A stretch of DNA of 26,419 nt from Chara braunii (lineage: Eukaryota; Streptophyta; Charophyceae; Charales; Characeae): assembly GCA_003427395.1 (NCBI GenBank), contig BFEA01000400.1, positions 1,211,302 through 1,237,720 of the forward strand. The letters run 5' to 3'. Below the pieces are notes generated by a model. It was not told the origin of the DNA. It saw only the letters and a list, made by a program, of their open reading frames with translations, and searched no databases. Below are positions 1 through 9,750 of this stretch, piece after piece. Made by a program: the position numbers and the translations under genes. Each line of letters starts with the position of its first letter. The stretch's first letter is position 1.

Positions 1-160
1 GGTGGCAGGCGGAGGTGGGCGGAGGCTAGCGAAGGCGGGCGGAGGCGGACGAAGAGGTGGCGGGCGGAGACAACATGTTCGCAGGCGGATGCAGGCGGAG
101 GAGGTGGCGGGCGGAGGCGGGCGAAGGAGGAGGCGGGCGGACGAAGAAGAAGGAGGAGGC
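1..160. repeat. GGCGGA/GGCGGGC-rich degenerate minisatellite, unit A
   Basis: This is a run of short variants of GGCGGAGG, GGCGGGCGG and GAGGTGGCGG with almost no T. Similar sequence opens the satellite block of every later unit, so this is the truncated start of unit A. Open frames across it are Gly/Arg runs produced by composition and are not genes. Confidence 0.8.
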
Positions 161-327
161 GGGCGGAAGAAGAAGAAGAAGAAGAAGAAGAAGAAGAAGA
201 AGAAGAAGAAGAAGAAGAAGAAGAAGAAGAACAAGAACAAGAAGAAGAAGAGGAGGAAGAAAAAGAAGAAGAGGAGGAAGAAAAAGAAGAAGAAGAAGAA
301 GAAGAAGAAGAGGAGGAGATCATAGAT
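161..327. repeat. (GAA)n polypurine tract, unit A
   Basis: This is an almost uninterrupted purine strand of GAA/GAG triplets, broken only by a few C residues in AAGAACAAGAAC. It is the longest pure purine tract among the five units. Lys/Arg-rich frames here, and Phe/Leu/Ser-rich frames opposite, are low-complexity artefacts. Such tracts can form triplex (H-DNA), which is general knowledge and not shown here. Confidence 0.85.
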
Positions 328-406
328 TGATTGATTGATTGATTGATTTAAATGATTGATTGGAGGCGGGTGAGGGCAGAGGAGGCGGTTATAACGCCTC
401 ACTCAC

Positions 407-440
<34 letters not shown>

Positions 441-540
441 CATCCATCCATCCATCCATCAATCAATCAATCAATCAATCAATCCATCCATCAATCAATC
501 AATCAATCAATCCGTCGATCTCGACGAATTGATCGATTGA
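328..540. repeat. Inverted (GATT)n / (AATC)n arrays, unit A
   Basis: A GATT array at 328-362 is followed by a GC-rich spacer and then a long AATC array with some ATCC variants (403-515). AATC is the reverse complement of GATT, so the arms can pair. At 511-526 the core CCGTCGATCTCGACGA is the decayed form of a hairpin that is perfect in unit B. Confidence 0.85.
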
Positions 541-850
541 GGACGACGAAGGAGGTGGCGGGCAGAGGCGGGCGCAGGCAGGCGGAGGAGGATGAAGAAG
601 AAGACGAAGAAGAGGAATGAAGAAGGAGAAGGCGAAGAAAAATGAAGAAGAAGAAAACGACGACGAAGAAGAGGAGAAGATAGAGGAGGAGAAGATGGAG
701 GAGGACTACAAGGACGACGCCGAAGAAGAAGTAAGAAGAAGAAAAAGAAGAAGCAGAAGAAGAAGAAGAAGATGAAGACGAACAAGAGGAAGACCCGAAG
801 GAAGGGGAGCACGAAGTAGAGGCGGAGGAAGAGGAGGGGTTGTGGTGCAC
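541..850. repeat. GA-rich degenerate tract, unit A
   Basis: This purine-rich sequence is built on GAAGAA, GAGGAGGAGAAGATA and a GACTACAAGGACGAC block that recurs in all units. In units C and D the homologous tract is open for 66 codons of Glu/Lys. In unit A it is interrupted, so it is treated here as repeat. Confidence 0.7.
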
Positions 851-1320
851 ACTTACCTCGAGATGGCGGTGGAGATGACAGGGCTGGAGTGTCGCATCCT
901 CGTGAAAGCACACATGTGCTCGTCGTCGCGAGGGCGGCACTACCGGCAGGCGGGGCTGGGGTGGGGGCGGCGGTGGGCGCGGGCGGGCGGTACCCCCCCT
1001 ACAGTGATTTGAATTTCAAATTTGAATCTGGCCCGATCTGGGCCATCGATCGGATTGATCGGACGACCTAGGTCGGGCCTTTTCTGTGTCATTTTTTTCA
1101 GGGCCTGCTGGCCTCATACGGTGGTGATCGAGGTCCAGCAGGACCCCTTAACGTAAGCACTACACTCCTATGCCCCCCTAAGCCCCTAAGAGCCCTGGTC
1201 CTTATTTTCTGTAGGGGCCGGACCTATGTCAGACACTGGACCATCGGCCTGGTGATCCGGTCGGACGACCTGGACGTCCGGGCTTATAACCTAGAAAAAT
1301 CTTATTTGCAGCTCTAACCT
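851..1320. other. Conserved palindrome-rich GC block, unit A
   Basis: This noncoding block is conserved in all five units. It contains the AT palindrome-like tract at 1006-1028, a GATCGGATTGATCGG inverted-repeat region whose outer stem is mutated here, a T-rich stretch ending in CAG, and a stem-loop built on CCTTATTTTCTGTAGGGG. It sits between the satellite and the LINE coding relic, so it may be the LINE 5' untranslated or promoter region. No coding content was found. Confidence 0.55.
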
Positions 1321-1863
1321 TTCGAGGTGTCCTCTCATTGCTACTTTCTTTCACTGACAGTCGCATTGCCCGTCGTGATGCTCGAAACCCCTCGCCCATC
1401 GGATTCCACCCGAATTGAAACCACTAGTAACCCCGATCATGACCCGTCTTCCATATTGAGCAGGGTTTATAAAACTCGCCTGAAGTTCACTTGTCTCCAT
1501 CGTCGAAGATCATCCGCGCTTGTCCGTTCCCCGCTGTGGCGATAAACGCCCGAGTCCTTTCCTTTGGCCTTATTGCGTGTCACAGGGGCTTCTACTATTC
1601 CTTTTGTCTATTTCCGCCGCCTTTCGGAGAGTGACTTCAATTTTTTGCTCGTCCACTTGCACACCCTTTCAGCTTTGATTGTGCTCTCCCCTGGACTTCA
1701 CCCAAGCGTACCCGCCTGCTCTACTACTTCTACTGTCCTTTATCCACTTGCCTCGAGCATTCATCCACCTTTACTCCTTACCCTATCTCCCCATTCCTCA
1801 TGGCATGGTCATGCTAGCCGCATAGTTACTCCAAACTCACTCACATGCATCTCTAGAGAATAA
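1321..1863 (+). pseudogene. LINE 5' coding relic (endonuclease N-terminal part, unrecognisable), unit A
   Basis: Short frames at 1327-1545 and 1564-1863 are conserved in position in the other units, which argues that this was once coding. No endonuclease catalytic motif can be read with confidence. The placement rests on its position just upstream of the recognisable endonuclease C-terminal motif. A TATAAAA sequence at about 1468 is unique to this unit, since the others read TGTAAAA. It is probably a chance substitution. Confidence 0.4.
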
Positions 1864-2378
1864 AAGCCCTTACTCTCCTGACCACTTGTACCCCAAATTC
1901 AGAGATGTGTATGTCCGAAGTCCCTACTTTCCCCAATCCTACCTATCCACCTGCCTGCTTGTCTATGTGGACGTTCTTCCCTGCCCTGGTTCAGATCACT
2001 TGCCCTTGATAGTAACTCTGAGATGAGGACTCAACATCACTAGATATCGTGACCTCGTCCACCTGCCTGCTTGGCTATGTAGAGGTCAACAGTTCATAAA
2101 AAAAAGTGTTGGAAACATGGAAACATGACCTCTCTACTATGACACCCTTGCGCGAATGGGAGAACCGAAGTTGCCCAGAACAGGCGATCGGCACAATTGA
2201 ACCAACAATCCCAATCACTCCAAGACACTCTCAACCTTATGGTTGGCTCTAGCCTCTCTGACTCTTCCCTTCTAGATCTAAAAAACTAGAATCTTCTCAC
2301 TCGTTGCAAATATATCAACACATGCACGAATCCTCCACACTATCTACAAATCGCAAATAGCTAAAAACTGGAAATAAA
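1864..2378 (+). pseudogene. LINE APE-type endonuclease C-terminal remnant, unit A
   Basis: Codons at 1991-2020 read SDHLPLIVTL. This is the SDH-type motif that closes APE-like endonuclease domains of LINE ORF2 proteins, where the Asp-His pair belongs to the active site. Upstream, DVYVR-like residues fit the strand before it. After the motif the frame stops at once (TGA). Downstream, decayed sequence reading LETWKHDLS corresponds to the spacer between endonuclease and RT. The domain is broken by several stops and frameshifts and cannot be functional. The call is firm because the same motif sits at the same place in units B, C (S changed to L) and E. Confidence 0.65.
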
Positions 2379-2681
2379 ATGACCAAGGAACATTTTCGGC
2401 GGGGTTGTGCCGCCAACTCAGACAACCTTTTTCTTGAGTTGGAACATTTATTCGATGATGCTTTACTGCATGCCCATACTACTGGCCATATTGTGGCATA
2501 TGCTTCTGAGTTTTATATGCACCTCTTCACATCACGCATCTCTGTTGATCACATGGAAACCCATTATCGAACTCACATATGGCCTGTGCTTCTGCTAGGC
2601 CTTAGAGACCAACAAAAAATGGTTCCCGATACTAACATCACAGTGTTCACACAACTCGAAATCGAACAAACAATCCGATAG
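2379..2681 (+). pseudogene. LINE ORF2 linker before the RT, unit A
   Basis: This is a 100-codon open stretch beginning MTKEHFRRG and ending EIEQTIR, followed by an in-frame TAG. Past the stop the same frame reads LSQGKVSGINVIP, which matches the LPxGKAPGxDGIP signature at the start of LINE reverse transcriptase domains. The open stretch is therefore the region leading into the RT and not a separate gene. The ATG is only the first Met of an internal segment. The identical stop occurs in units B, C and E. Confidence 0.7.
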
Positions 2682-2720
2682 CTATCTCAAGGCAAAGTGT
2701 CAGGTATCAATGTGATCCCT

Positions 2721-2977
2721 TTTTTTTTTTTTTGCCTTCGTTGTCTACTAGAGAGGGTGATACGACCATCCCTCGCTAGTAGTAGCCTCCAACTGCTCCA
2801 TCTATGGGTGGGGAGCTGCACCTGCTGGAAAATGGGTCCCTCATCCCTTTCACGTTCAGGAAGAACTAATTGTCCAGGTCATTGTGTTATGCCACGTAAT
2901 TACCCCATACTCTTGGGGTCCTAGTTGTGAGCTAAATGTGCCTCGTCAGCCCTTCTTTGGGGCCGCCTGTTTTTATC
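2721..2977 (-). mobile_element. SINE-like insertion in the RT, unit A
   Basis: This insert lies antisense to the LINE, and its poly-A tail appears as the T run from 2720. It is flanked by TGTGATCCCT (2711-2720) and TATAATCCCT (2978-2987), a 10-bp target-site duplication with two mismatches. Removing it joins GINVIP to STLASFLRHSF in one frame, which restores the RT. It has a stem of CTACTAG (2745-2751) and CTAGTAG (2776-2782) near its tail, and a 40-bp module at 2795-2836 shared with the second LINE tail. Weak A-box-like sequence (TTAGCTCACAA on the minus strand) fits a pol III SINE, but no convincing B box was seen. Confidence 0.65.
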
Positions 2978-2987
2978 TATAATCCCT

Positions 2988-3923
2988 AGCACTCTAGCTA
3001 GTTTTCTTAGACATTCTTTTATCTCTTGACTCTCGGGCCAGTCGTCTTCCCCCTTTGTCATATCCCTATGGAACTGCTGAGACTATGTTCTCCCTTGCTC
3101 AATCCAGAGATATTCAAACTGCTGACTGTGCTTGCGTACGATCATCCTATGCCACTCACACAAACTCAAGGGATCCTGACTCTTATCCACAAAAAAAAAA
3201 CAAGAACTTAGATACGCAATAAACGCCAGATCACCCTCACTACGGCTCTCGATAACGTTGTCTCAAGGGTGCTTGCTATCTGTGTCCAAACTTTTTTACC
3301 CAACCTCATCAACGCCGATCAGACGGGTTTTTTCTGCAGGGCCGACAAATACAGGATACAACCACGGCGGTGACTCAAGGCATGAAGTACATCAATAGGA
3401 CAAAAGACCCTGTCGATGTATTGCTTCTTGATTTTGAAAAAGCTTATCACCGGGTTAACTGAGACTTTCTTTTTTACTTCTCTACCAACTCGACTTTGGG
3501 CCAAAGTTTATCGCTTGTTTGCGCGCCCTTTTTTTGGGCGCCAGAACACACATGTACATTAACGGCAACATCGGCAAACTCTCTAAACGAGTTACTCTTT
3601 ATCGGTCGGTAAGGCAAGGATGTCCTCTTGCCCCCTATTTGTACATATTATACATAGAAGCATGACATTGTATAATCCCCGCTGACTACTGCATCATTGG
3701 ATTACTCTTTTCCCAACTCAGCATGCAAAAGGTGAGTCTTTTGCAGACGATACATCACTCTCTCTCTTGCTCCTAGCCAAAGTTTCTGATGCTCTCAAAC
3801 ACACCATCCTCTTCTTTACCATTGTCTCGGAAGCCAAAATCAATTGGCAAAAAATGGTCTTGTTGGTGCCCTCTCACTACCCTCCCCTTGTTCACAGGGG
3901 CCTCCACATAGCTGACTTTGCTG
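2988..3923 (+). pseudogene. LINE reverse transcriptase remnant, unit A
   Basis: Successive frames encode RT landmarks in order: LTQTQGILTLIHKK, the RPI(T)LTTALD region, HADQTGF, the motif-A block LLDFEKAYHRVN (about 3420-3460), a VRQGCPLAPYL motif-B block (about 3610), and FADD at 3740-3751, the catalytic box usually written YADD/FADD. Several frameshifts and stops separate them: a stop replaces W after VN, and T runs shift the frame. The second Asp of the usual KAYDRV is His here and in all units. The domain is truncated after the segment IADFADT, where the small inverted-repeat element begins. It is a dead copy. Confidence 0.85.
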
Positions 3924-4004
3924 ACACTCAGGGCGTACTCACACAGCGGTGGCAGCCTAGTAAAATCTGCTGAATTTACTTTCCCATGTTTGTTGAAATA
4001 ATAG
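3924..4004 (+). mobile_element. Left end of a small TIR element, unit A junction
   Basis: The 20-bp terminal sequence CACTCAGGGCGTACTCACAC (3925-3944) matches, in inverted form, the right end seen only in unit E (18657-18676). About 60 bp of element sequence follows to AATAATAG, where it switches abruptly to the next unit's GGAGGCGAGCGG satellite. The right end is missing. Confidence 0.6.
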
Positions 4005-4187
4005 GAGGAGGCGAGCGGCGGAAGAAGACGAAGAAGAAGAAGTAGAAGAAGAAAAAGAAGAGGAGAACGTAGATTGATTATTTGATTGATTGATTTAATT
4101 GATTGATTAGAGGTGGGTGAGGGCGGAGGAGGCGGGTACGACGCCTCATTCAATCAATCAATCAATCAATCAGTAAATCAATCAATT

Positions 4188-4235
<48 letters not shown>

Positions 4236-4640
4236 CGTCGATCTCGACGGATTGATTGATTGAGGACGACGAAGGAGGTGGCGGGCGGAGGCAGGCGCAG
4301 GCGGGCGGAGGAGGATGAAGAAGAAAGAAGAAGAAAAAGACGAAGAAGAAGAATGAAGAAGGAGAAGGCGAAGAAGAATGCAGAAGAATAAAACAACGAC
4401 GAAGAAGAGAAGAAGATAGAGGAGGAGAAGATGGAGGAGAAGAAGATAGAGGAGGAGAAGATAGAGGAGGAGAAGATGGAGGTGGACTACAAGGACGACG
4501 ACGAAGAAGAAGTAAAAGACGAAGAAGAACAAATTTGAGAAGAAGAAGAAGAAGAAGAAGAAGATGAAGAACACTAGGACGACCCGAAGGAGGGGGAACA
4601 CGAAGTAGAGGAGGAGGAAGGGGAGGGGTTGTGGTGGACA
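4005..4640. repeat. Satellite block, unit B
   Basis: In order it holds GGCG-rich sequence, a short (GAA)n, a GATT array, a GGCGGGTGAGGG spacer with GAGGCG/CGCCTC, an AATC array (about 4146-4234), then GA-rich sequence with GAGGAGGAGAAGATA units. At 4222-4263 lies a perfect hairpin: AATC-repeat arms around CCGTCGA (4235-4241), a 2-base loop and TCGACGG (4244-4250), continuing into GATT repeats. The long Ser/Leu/Phe frames on the minus strand are artefacts. Confidence 0.85.
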
Positions 4641-5100
4641 CTTACCTCTAGATGGCGGTGGAGATGACGGAGCTGGAGTGCCGCGTCCTCGCGAGAGCAC
4701 ACATGCGCTCGTCGTCGCGAGGGCGGCACTATCAGGCAGGCGGGGCTGGGGTGGGGGCAGCGGTGGGCGCGGGCGGGCGGTACCCCCCTTACAGTGATTT
4801 GAATTTCAAATTTGAATCTGGCCCGATCTGGACCGTCGATCGGATCGATCGGACGGCCCAGGTCGGGCCTTTTCAGTGTCATTTTTTTCAGGGACTGCTG
4901 GCCTCTTAGTGTGGGGATCAAGGTCCATCAGGACCCCTTAACGTAAGCACTGCCCTCCTACGCCCCCCTAAGCCCCTAAGAGGCCTGCCAATGGTCCCTA
5001 TTTTCCGTAGGGGCTAGACCTCTGTCGGACACTGGACCACCGGCCAGGTGATCCGGTCGGACGACCCGGACGTCTGGGCCGGTAACCTAGAAAAAATCCT
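4641..5100. other. Conserved palindrome-rich GC block, unit B
   Basis: It is homologous to 851-1320. It contains the GAATTTCAAATTTGAATC tract at 4801-4818, a GATCGGATCGATCGGACGGCCCA inverted-repeat core at about 4837-4860, the CCTATTTTCCGTAGGGG stem-loop and the CCCGGACGTCTGGG palindrome with one mismatch. No gene was seen. Confidence 0.55.
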
Positions 5101-5850
5101 ATTTGCAGCTCTTACCCCTCCAGGTGTCCTCTCGTGGCTACTTTCTTTCACCGACAGTCTCATGTCCTGTCGTAATGCTTGAAACCCCTCGCCCTTCGGA
5201 TTCCACCCGAATTAAAACCGCTAGTAGCCCCGATCATGGCCCGTCTTCCATATTGAGCAGGGTTTGTAAAACTCGCCTGAAGTTCACTTGTCTCCATCGT
5301 CGAAGATCATCCGCGCTTGTTCATTCCCCGCTGTGGCGATAAATGCCTGAGTCCTTTCCTTTGGCCTCATTGTGTGTTACTGGGGCTTTTACTGTTCTTT
5401 TTTTCTATTTTCGCCGCCTTCCAGATTGTGACTTTAAATTTACGCTCTTCCACTTGCACACCCTCTCAGCTTTGACTGTGCTCTCCCCCGGGACTTCACC
5501 CAAGCTTACCCGCCTGCTCTACTTCTACTGTCCTTTATCCACTTGCCCTGAGCATTCATCCACCTTTACTCCTTACCCTATCTCCCCATTCCTCATGGCA
5601 TGGTCATGCTAGCTGCATAGTTACTCCAAACTCTCTCACATGCATCTCTTGAGAATAAAAGCCCCTACTGTCCTGACCGCTTGTCGCCCACATTCATAGA
5701 TGTGTATGTCCGAAATCCCTACTTCCCCCAATCCAACCCGTCCACCTGCCTGCTTGTCTATGTGGAGGTTCTTCCCTCCCCAGGTTCAGATCACTTGCCC
5801 TTGATAGTGACTCTGAAATCAGGACTCAACATCACTAGATATCGTGACCT
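5101..5850 (+). pseudogene. LINE endonuclease region relic, unit B
   Basis: The region consists of three short open segments in different frames (5103-5342, 5343-5612 and 5681-6046). The third carries the clearest endonuclease ending in the window: DVYVRNPYFPQ followed by LPSPGSDHLPLIVTLKSG, with SDHLPLIVTL at 5786-5815. Unlike unit A, the frame continues past this motif into RYRDLVHLPTWL. That identifies the C-terminal strand and active-site Asp-His of an APE-type domain and its linker. The N-terminal half is not recognisable. The relic is broken by stops between segments. Confidence 0.65.
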
Positions 5851-6475
5851 TGTCCACCTGCCTACTTGGCTATGTAGAGGTCAACAGTTCATAAAAAACG
5901 TGTTGGAAACATGGAAACATGACCTCTCTGCTATGACACCCTTGCGCGAATGGGAGAACCGAAGTTGCCCAGACCAGGCGACCGGCACAATTGAACCAAC
6001 AATCCCAATCACTCCAAGACACTCTCAACCTTATGGTTGGCTCTAGCCTCTCTGACTCTTCCCTTCTAGATCTAAATAACTAGAATTTTCTTACTCGTTG
6101 CAAATATATCAATGCATGCACGAATCCTCCAAACTAAGTACAAATCACAAATAGCTAAAAACTGGAAATAAAATGACCAAGGAACGTTTTCGCCAGGGCA
6201 GTGCCGCCAACTCAGATAGCCTTATTCTTGAGTTGGAACACTCATTCGATGATGCTCTACTGCATGCCCATACTACTGGCCATATCGTGGCATATGCTTC
6301 TGAGTTTTATATGCACCTCTTCACATCACGCATCTGTGCTGATCACATGGAAACCCATTGTCGAACTCACATATGGCCTGTGCTTCCGCTAGGCCTCAGA
6401 GACCAACAAAAGATGGTTCTCAATACAAACTTCACAATGTTCACACAACTCGAAATCGAACAAACAATCCGGTAG
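5851..6475 (+). pseudogene. LINE ORF2 linker before the RT, unit B
   Basis: The frame carrying the endonuclease motif runs on to 6046 through KNVLETWKHDLS. A second open stretch (6173-6475) then begins MTKERFRQG and ends EIEQTIR, followed by the shared TAG at 6473-6475. Beyond it the RT entry reads LSQGK followed by a degraded SGIN (TAAGATATCAAT). It is homologous to 2379-2681 in unit A and is not a separate gene. Confidence 0.65.
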
Positions 6476-6514
6476 CTATCTCAAGGCAAAGCGTAAGATA
6501 TCAATGTGATCCCT

Positions 6515-6769
6515 TTTTTTTTTTGTAAGCCTTGGTTGTCTACTAGAGGGGGTAATACGAGCATCCCCGCTAGTAGTAGTCTCCAACTGCTCCATCTATG
6601 GGTGGGGAGCTGCTCCTGCTAGAAAATGGGTCCCTCGTCCCTTTCACATTCAGGAAGAACTAATTGTCCACGTCATTGTGTTATAACACCTAATTACCCC
6701 ATACTCTTGGGGTCTTAGCTGTGAGCTAATCTGCCTCGTCGCCCTTCTTTGGGGCCGCCTATTTTTATT
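6515..6769 (-). mobile_element. SINE-like insertion in the RT, unit B
   Basis: This is the same insertion at the same RT codon as in unit A, flanked by TGTGATCCCT (6505-6514) and TATAATTCCT (6770-6779). The T run on the plus strand is its antisense poly-A tail. The shared site shows the insertion predates the array. Confidence 0.65.
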
Positions 6770-6779
6770 TATAATTCCT

Positions 6780-7711
6780 AGCAGTCTAGCTACTTTTCTT
6801 AGACATTCTTTCGTCTCATGACTCTCGGACCTGTCGTCTTCCCCATTTGTCATATCCCTACGGAACTGCTGAGACTATGTTCTCCCTCGCTCAATCCAGA
6901 GATAGTCAAACTTCTGAATGCGCTTGCATACGATCATCCTATGCCACTCACACAGACTCAAGGGATTCTTACTCTTATCCACAAAAAAAAAGCAAAAACT
7001 CAGATACGCAATAAACGCCCGATCACCCGTACTACGGCTCTCGATAAAGTTGTCTCAGGGGTGCTTGGTATCCTTGCCAAACGGTTTTACCCAACCTCAT
7101 CCACACCGATCTGACGGGTTTTCTGCAGGGCTGACAAATACTGGATACAACGATGGCAGTGACTCAAGGCATGAAGTACATCAATAGGACAAAAGACCCC
7201 GTCGATGTATTGCTTCTTGATTTTGAAAAAGCTTATCACCGGGTCAACTGAGACTTTCTTTTTTACTTCTCTACCAACTGGACTTTGGGCCAAAGTTTAT
7301 CGCTTGTTTGCGCGCCCTTTTTTTGGGCGCCTGAACGCGTATGTACATTAACGGCAACATCGACAAACTCTCTAAACCAGTTACTCTATATCGGTCGGTG
7401 AGGCAAGGATGTCCTCTTGCCCCCTGTCTGTACATATTATATATAGAGGCATGACATTGTATGATCCCCGCTGACTCCTGCATCATTGAATTACTCTTTC
7501 CCCAACTCAACATGCAAAAGGTGAGTTGTTTGCAGACGACACATCACTCTTCCTCTTGCTCCAAGACCAAGTTTCTGATGCTCTCAAACACACCATCCTC
7601 CTCTTTACCATTGTCTCGGAAGCCAAAATCAATTGGCAAAACACGGTCTTGTTGGTGCCCTCTCACTACCCTTCCCCCGTTCACAGGGCCTCCACATAGC
7701 TGACTTTGCTG
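6780..7711 (+). pseudogene. LINE reverse transcriptase remnant, unit B
   Basis: The segment at 6818-7114 holds TLGPVVFPICHIP, then LTQTQGILTLIHKK and the decayed TTALDKVVS block. Motif A LLDFEKAYHRVN follows at about 7210-7250 with a stop where Trp is expected, then a VRQGCPLAP-like block, and FADD at 7529-7540 preceded by GEL. HADQTGF is degraded, since CAGACG has become CTGACG with a frame change. Frameshifts make it non-functional. It ends at the same place as unit A. Confidence 0.85.
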
Positions 7712-7792
7712 ACACTCAGGGCGTACTCACATAGCGGTGGCAGCCTAGTAAAATCTGCTGAATTTACTTTCCCATGTCTGATGAAATAATAG
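7712..7792 (+). mobile_element. Left end of the small TIR element, unit B junction
   Basis: CACTCAGGGCGTACTCAC at 7713 begins the element. It continues to AATAATAG and then switches to the unit C satellite at the same base as in unit A. Confidence 0.6.
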
Positions 7793-8023
7793 GAGAAGGC
7801 GGGCGGAGGAAGAAGAAGAAGAAGAAAAAGAAGAAGAAGAAGAAGAAAAAGAAGAAGAAGAGGAGAACATAGGTTGATTGATTGATTGAATTGATTGATT
7901 GGAGGCGGGTGAGGGCGGAGGAGGCGGGTACGACACATCCTTCAATCAAACAACAAATCAATCAATCAATAAATCAATCAATTAATCAATCAATCAATCA
8001 ATCAATCAATTAATTAATCAATT

Positions 8024-8095
<72 letters not shown>

Positions 8096-8530
8096 CGTCG
8101 TTCTCGACGGATTGATTGATTGAGTACGACGAAGGACGTGGCGGGCGGAGGCAGGCGCAGGCGGGCGGAGGAGGATGAAGAATAATAAAGAAGAAAAAGA
8201 CAAAGAAAAAGAATGAAGAAGGAGAAGGCGAAGAAGAATGAAGAAGAAAAAAACAACGACGAAGAAGAGGAGAAGATAGAGGAGGAGAAGATGGAGGTGA
8301 AGAAGATAGAGGAGGAGAAGATAGAGGACGAGAAGATAGAGGAGGAGAGGATGGAGGTGGACTACAAGGACGACGACGAAGAAAAAGTAAAAGACGAAGA
8401 AAAACAAATTTGAGAAGAAGAAGAAGAAGAAGTAGCAGCAGAAGAAGAAGATGACGAAGAACAGGAGGATGACCCGAAGGAGGGGGAGCACGAAGTAGAG
8501 GAGGAGGAAGAGGAGGGGTTGTGGTGGACA
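7793..8530. repeat. Satellite block, unit C
   Basis: It contains a (GAA)n tract, a GATT array, a spacer and the longest AATC array of the window (about 7943-8094, with AATT variants). A hairpin core CCGTCG-TTCT-CGACGG then leads into GATT repeats. GA-rich sequence follows, including a 66-codon Glu/Lys frame (8213-8413) that is also open in unit D but interrupted in units B and E. It is read as composition-driven. Confidence 0.85.
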
Positions 8531-8995
8531 CTTACCTCCAGATGGGGGTGGAGATGACGGGGCTGGAGTGTCGCGTCCTTGTGAGAGCACACATGCGCTC
8601 GTCGTTGCGAGGGCCGCACTATCCGGCAGGCAGGGCTGAGGTAGGGGCAACAGTGTGCGCGGCCGAGCGGTACCCCCCTCACAGGGATTTGAATTTCAAA
8701 TTTGAATCTGGCCCGATCTGGGTCGTCGATTGGATCGATCGGACGGCCCAGGTCGGGACTTTTCTGTGTCATTTTTTTTAGGGACTGCTGGCCTCAGACT
8801 GTGGGGATCTAGGTCCAGCAGGGCCCCTTTACATAAGCACTTCCCTCCTACGCCCCCCTAAGCCCCTAAGAGGCCTGGTCCCTATTTTTCGTAGGGGCCA
8901 GACCTCTGTCGGACACTGGACCACCAGCCCGGTGATTCGATCGGACCACCCGGACGTCCGGGCCGGTAACCTAGAAAAAATCCTTTTTGCAGCTC
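8531..8995. other. Conserved palindrome-rich GC block, unit C
   Basis: It is homologous to the same block in the other units, with the AT tract at 8691-8708, the GATCGATCGGACGGCCCA arm, the CCTATTTTTCGTAGGGG stem-loop and CCCGGACGTCCGGG. No coding content was seen. Confidence 0.55.
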
Positions 8996-9750
8996 TTACC
9001 TCTCCAAGTGTCCTCTCGTGACTACTTTCTTCCACTGATAGTCTCATTGCCTATCGTGATGCTCGAAACCCCTCGTCCTTCGGATTCCACCCGAATTGAA
9101 ACCGCTAATAGCCCCTATAATGGCCCGTCTTCCATATTGAGCAGGGTTTGTAAAACTCGCTTGAAGCTCACTTGTCTCCATCGTCGAAGATCATCTGCGC
9201 TTGTTCGTTCCCCGCTGTGGCGATAAATGCCCGAGTCCTTTCCTTTGGCCTCATTGCGTGTCACTGGGGCTTTTACCGTTCCTTTTGTCTATTTTCGCCG
9301 CCTTTCGGATTGTCACTTTAAAGTTACGCTCTTCCACTTGCACACCCTTTCAGCTTTGACTGTGCTCTCCCTCGGGACTTCACCCAAGCTTACCCGCATG
9401 CTCTACTTCTACTATCATTTATCCACTTGCCCCGAGCATTCATCTACCTTTACTCCTTACCCTATCTCCCAATTCCTCATGGCATGGTCATGCTAGCCGC
9501 ATAGTTACTCCAAACTCACTCACATGCATCTCTTGAGAATAAAAGCCCCTACTGTCTTCACCGCTTGTCGCCCACATTCAGAGATGTGTATGTCCGAAAT
9601 CCCTACTTCCCCCAATCGTACCCGTCCACCTGCCTGCTTGTCTATGTGGAGGTTCTTCCCTCCCCTGGCTTAGATCACTTGCCCTTGATAGTGACTCTGA
9701 AATGAGGACTCAACATCACTAGATATCGTGACCTCGTCCACCTGCCTGCT
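8996..9750 (+). pseudogene. LINE endonuclease region relic, unit C
   Basis: Open fragments at 8987-9226 and 9227-9496 match those of units A, B and E in length and residues. The C-terminal endonuclease motif at about 9669-9698 reads LDHLPLIVTL, with the usual Ser replaced by Leu, followed directly by a stop. It is a dead copy identified mainly by alignment to unit B. Confidence 0.6.

Noticed and set aside
1462-1480. TATAAAA box in unit A as an active promoter
   Set aside because: The other four units read TGTAAAA at this place, so it is most likely a single substitution.
3319-3504. Minus-strand frame starting MAQSRVGREVKKK, conserved in units A, B, D and E
   Set aside because: It lies exactly opposite the RT motif-A coding strand, and its conservation follows from the shared ancestry of the units.
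4480-4505. GACTACAAGGACGACGACGA encoding DYKDDDE, close to a FLAG epitope, as vector contamination
   Set aside because: It recurs in all five units with unit-specific changes inside the GA-rich repeat and lacks the full epitope, so it is a chance resemblance.
4222-4641. Long minus-strand Ser/Pro/Leu/Phe frames over each satellite block
   Set aside because: They are the complement of GAA/GAG repeats, low complexity throughout, with ends set by the repeat.
7943-8094. Regular short repeats that could be mistaken for a CRISPR array or telomere
   Set aside because: It is a 4-bp AATC microsatellite with no spacers, in eukaryotic repeat DNA, and it does not match known telomere motifs.
8213-8413. 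66-codon Glu/Lys frame, also open at 12350-12550, as a small acidic protein
   Set aside because: It is purine-only sequence with no T for stops. The homologues in units B and E have stops, and length tracks repeat number, so it is composition-driven.
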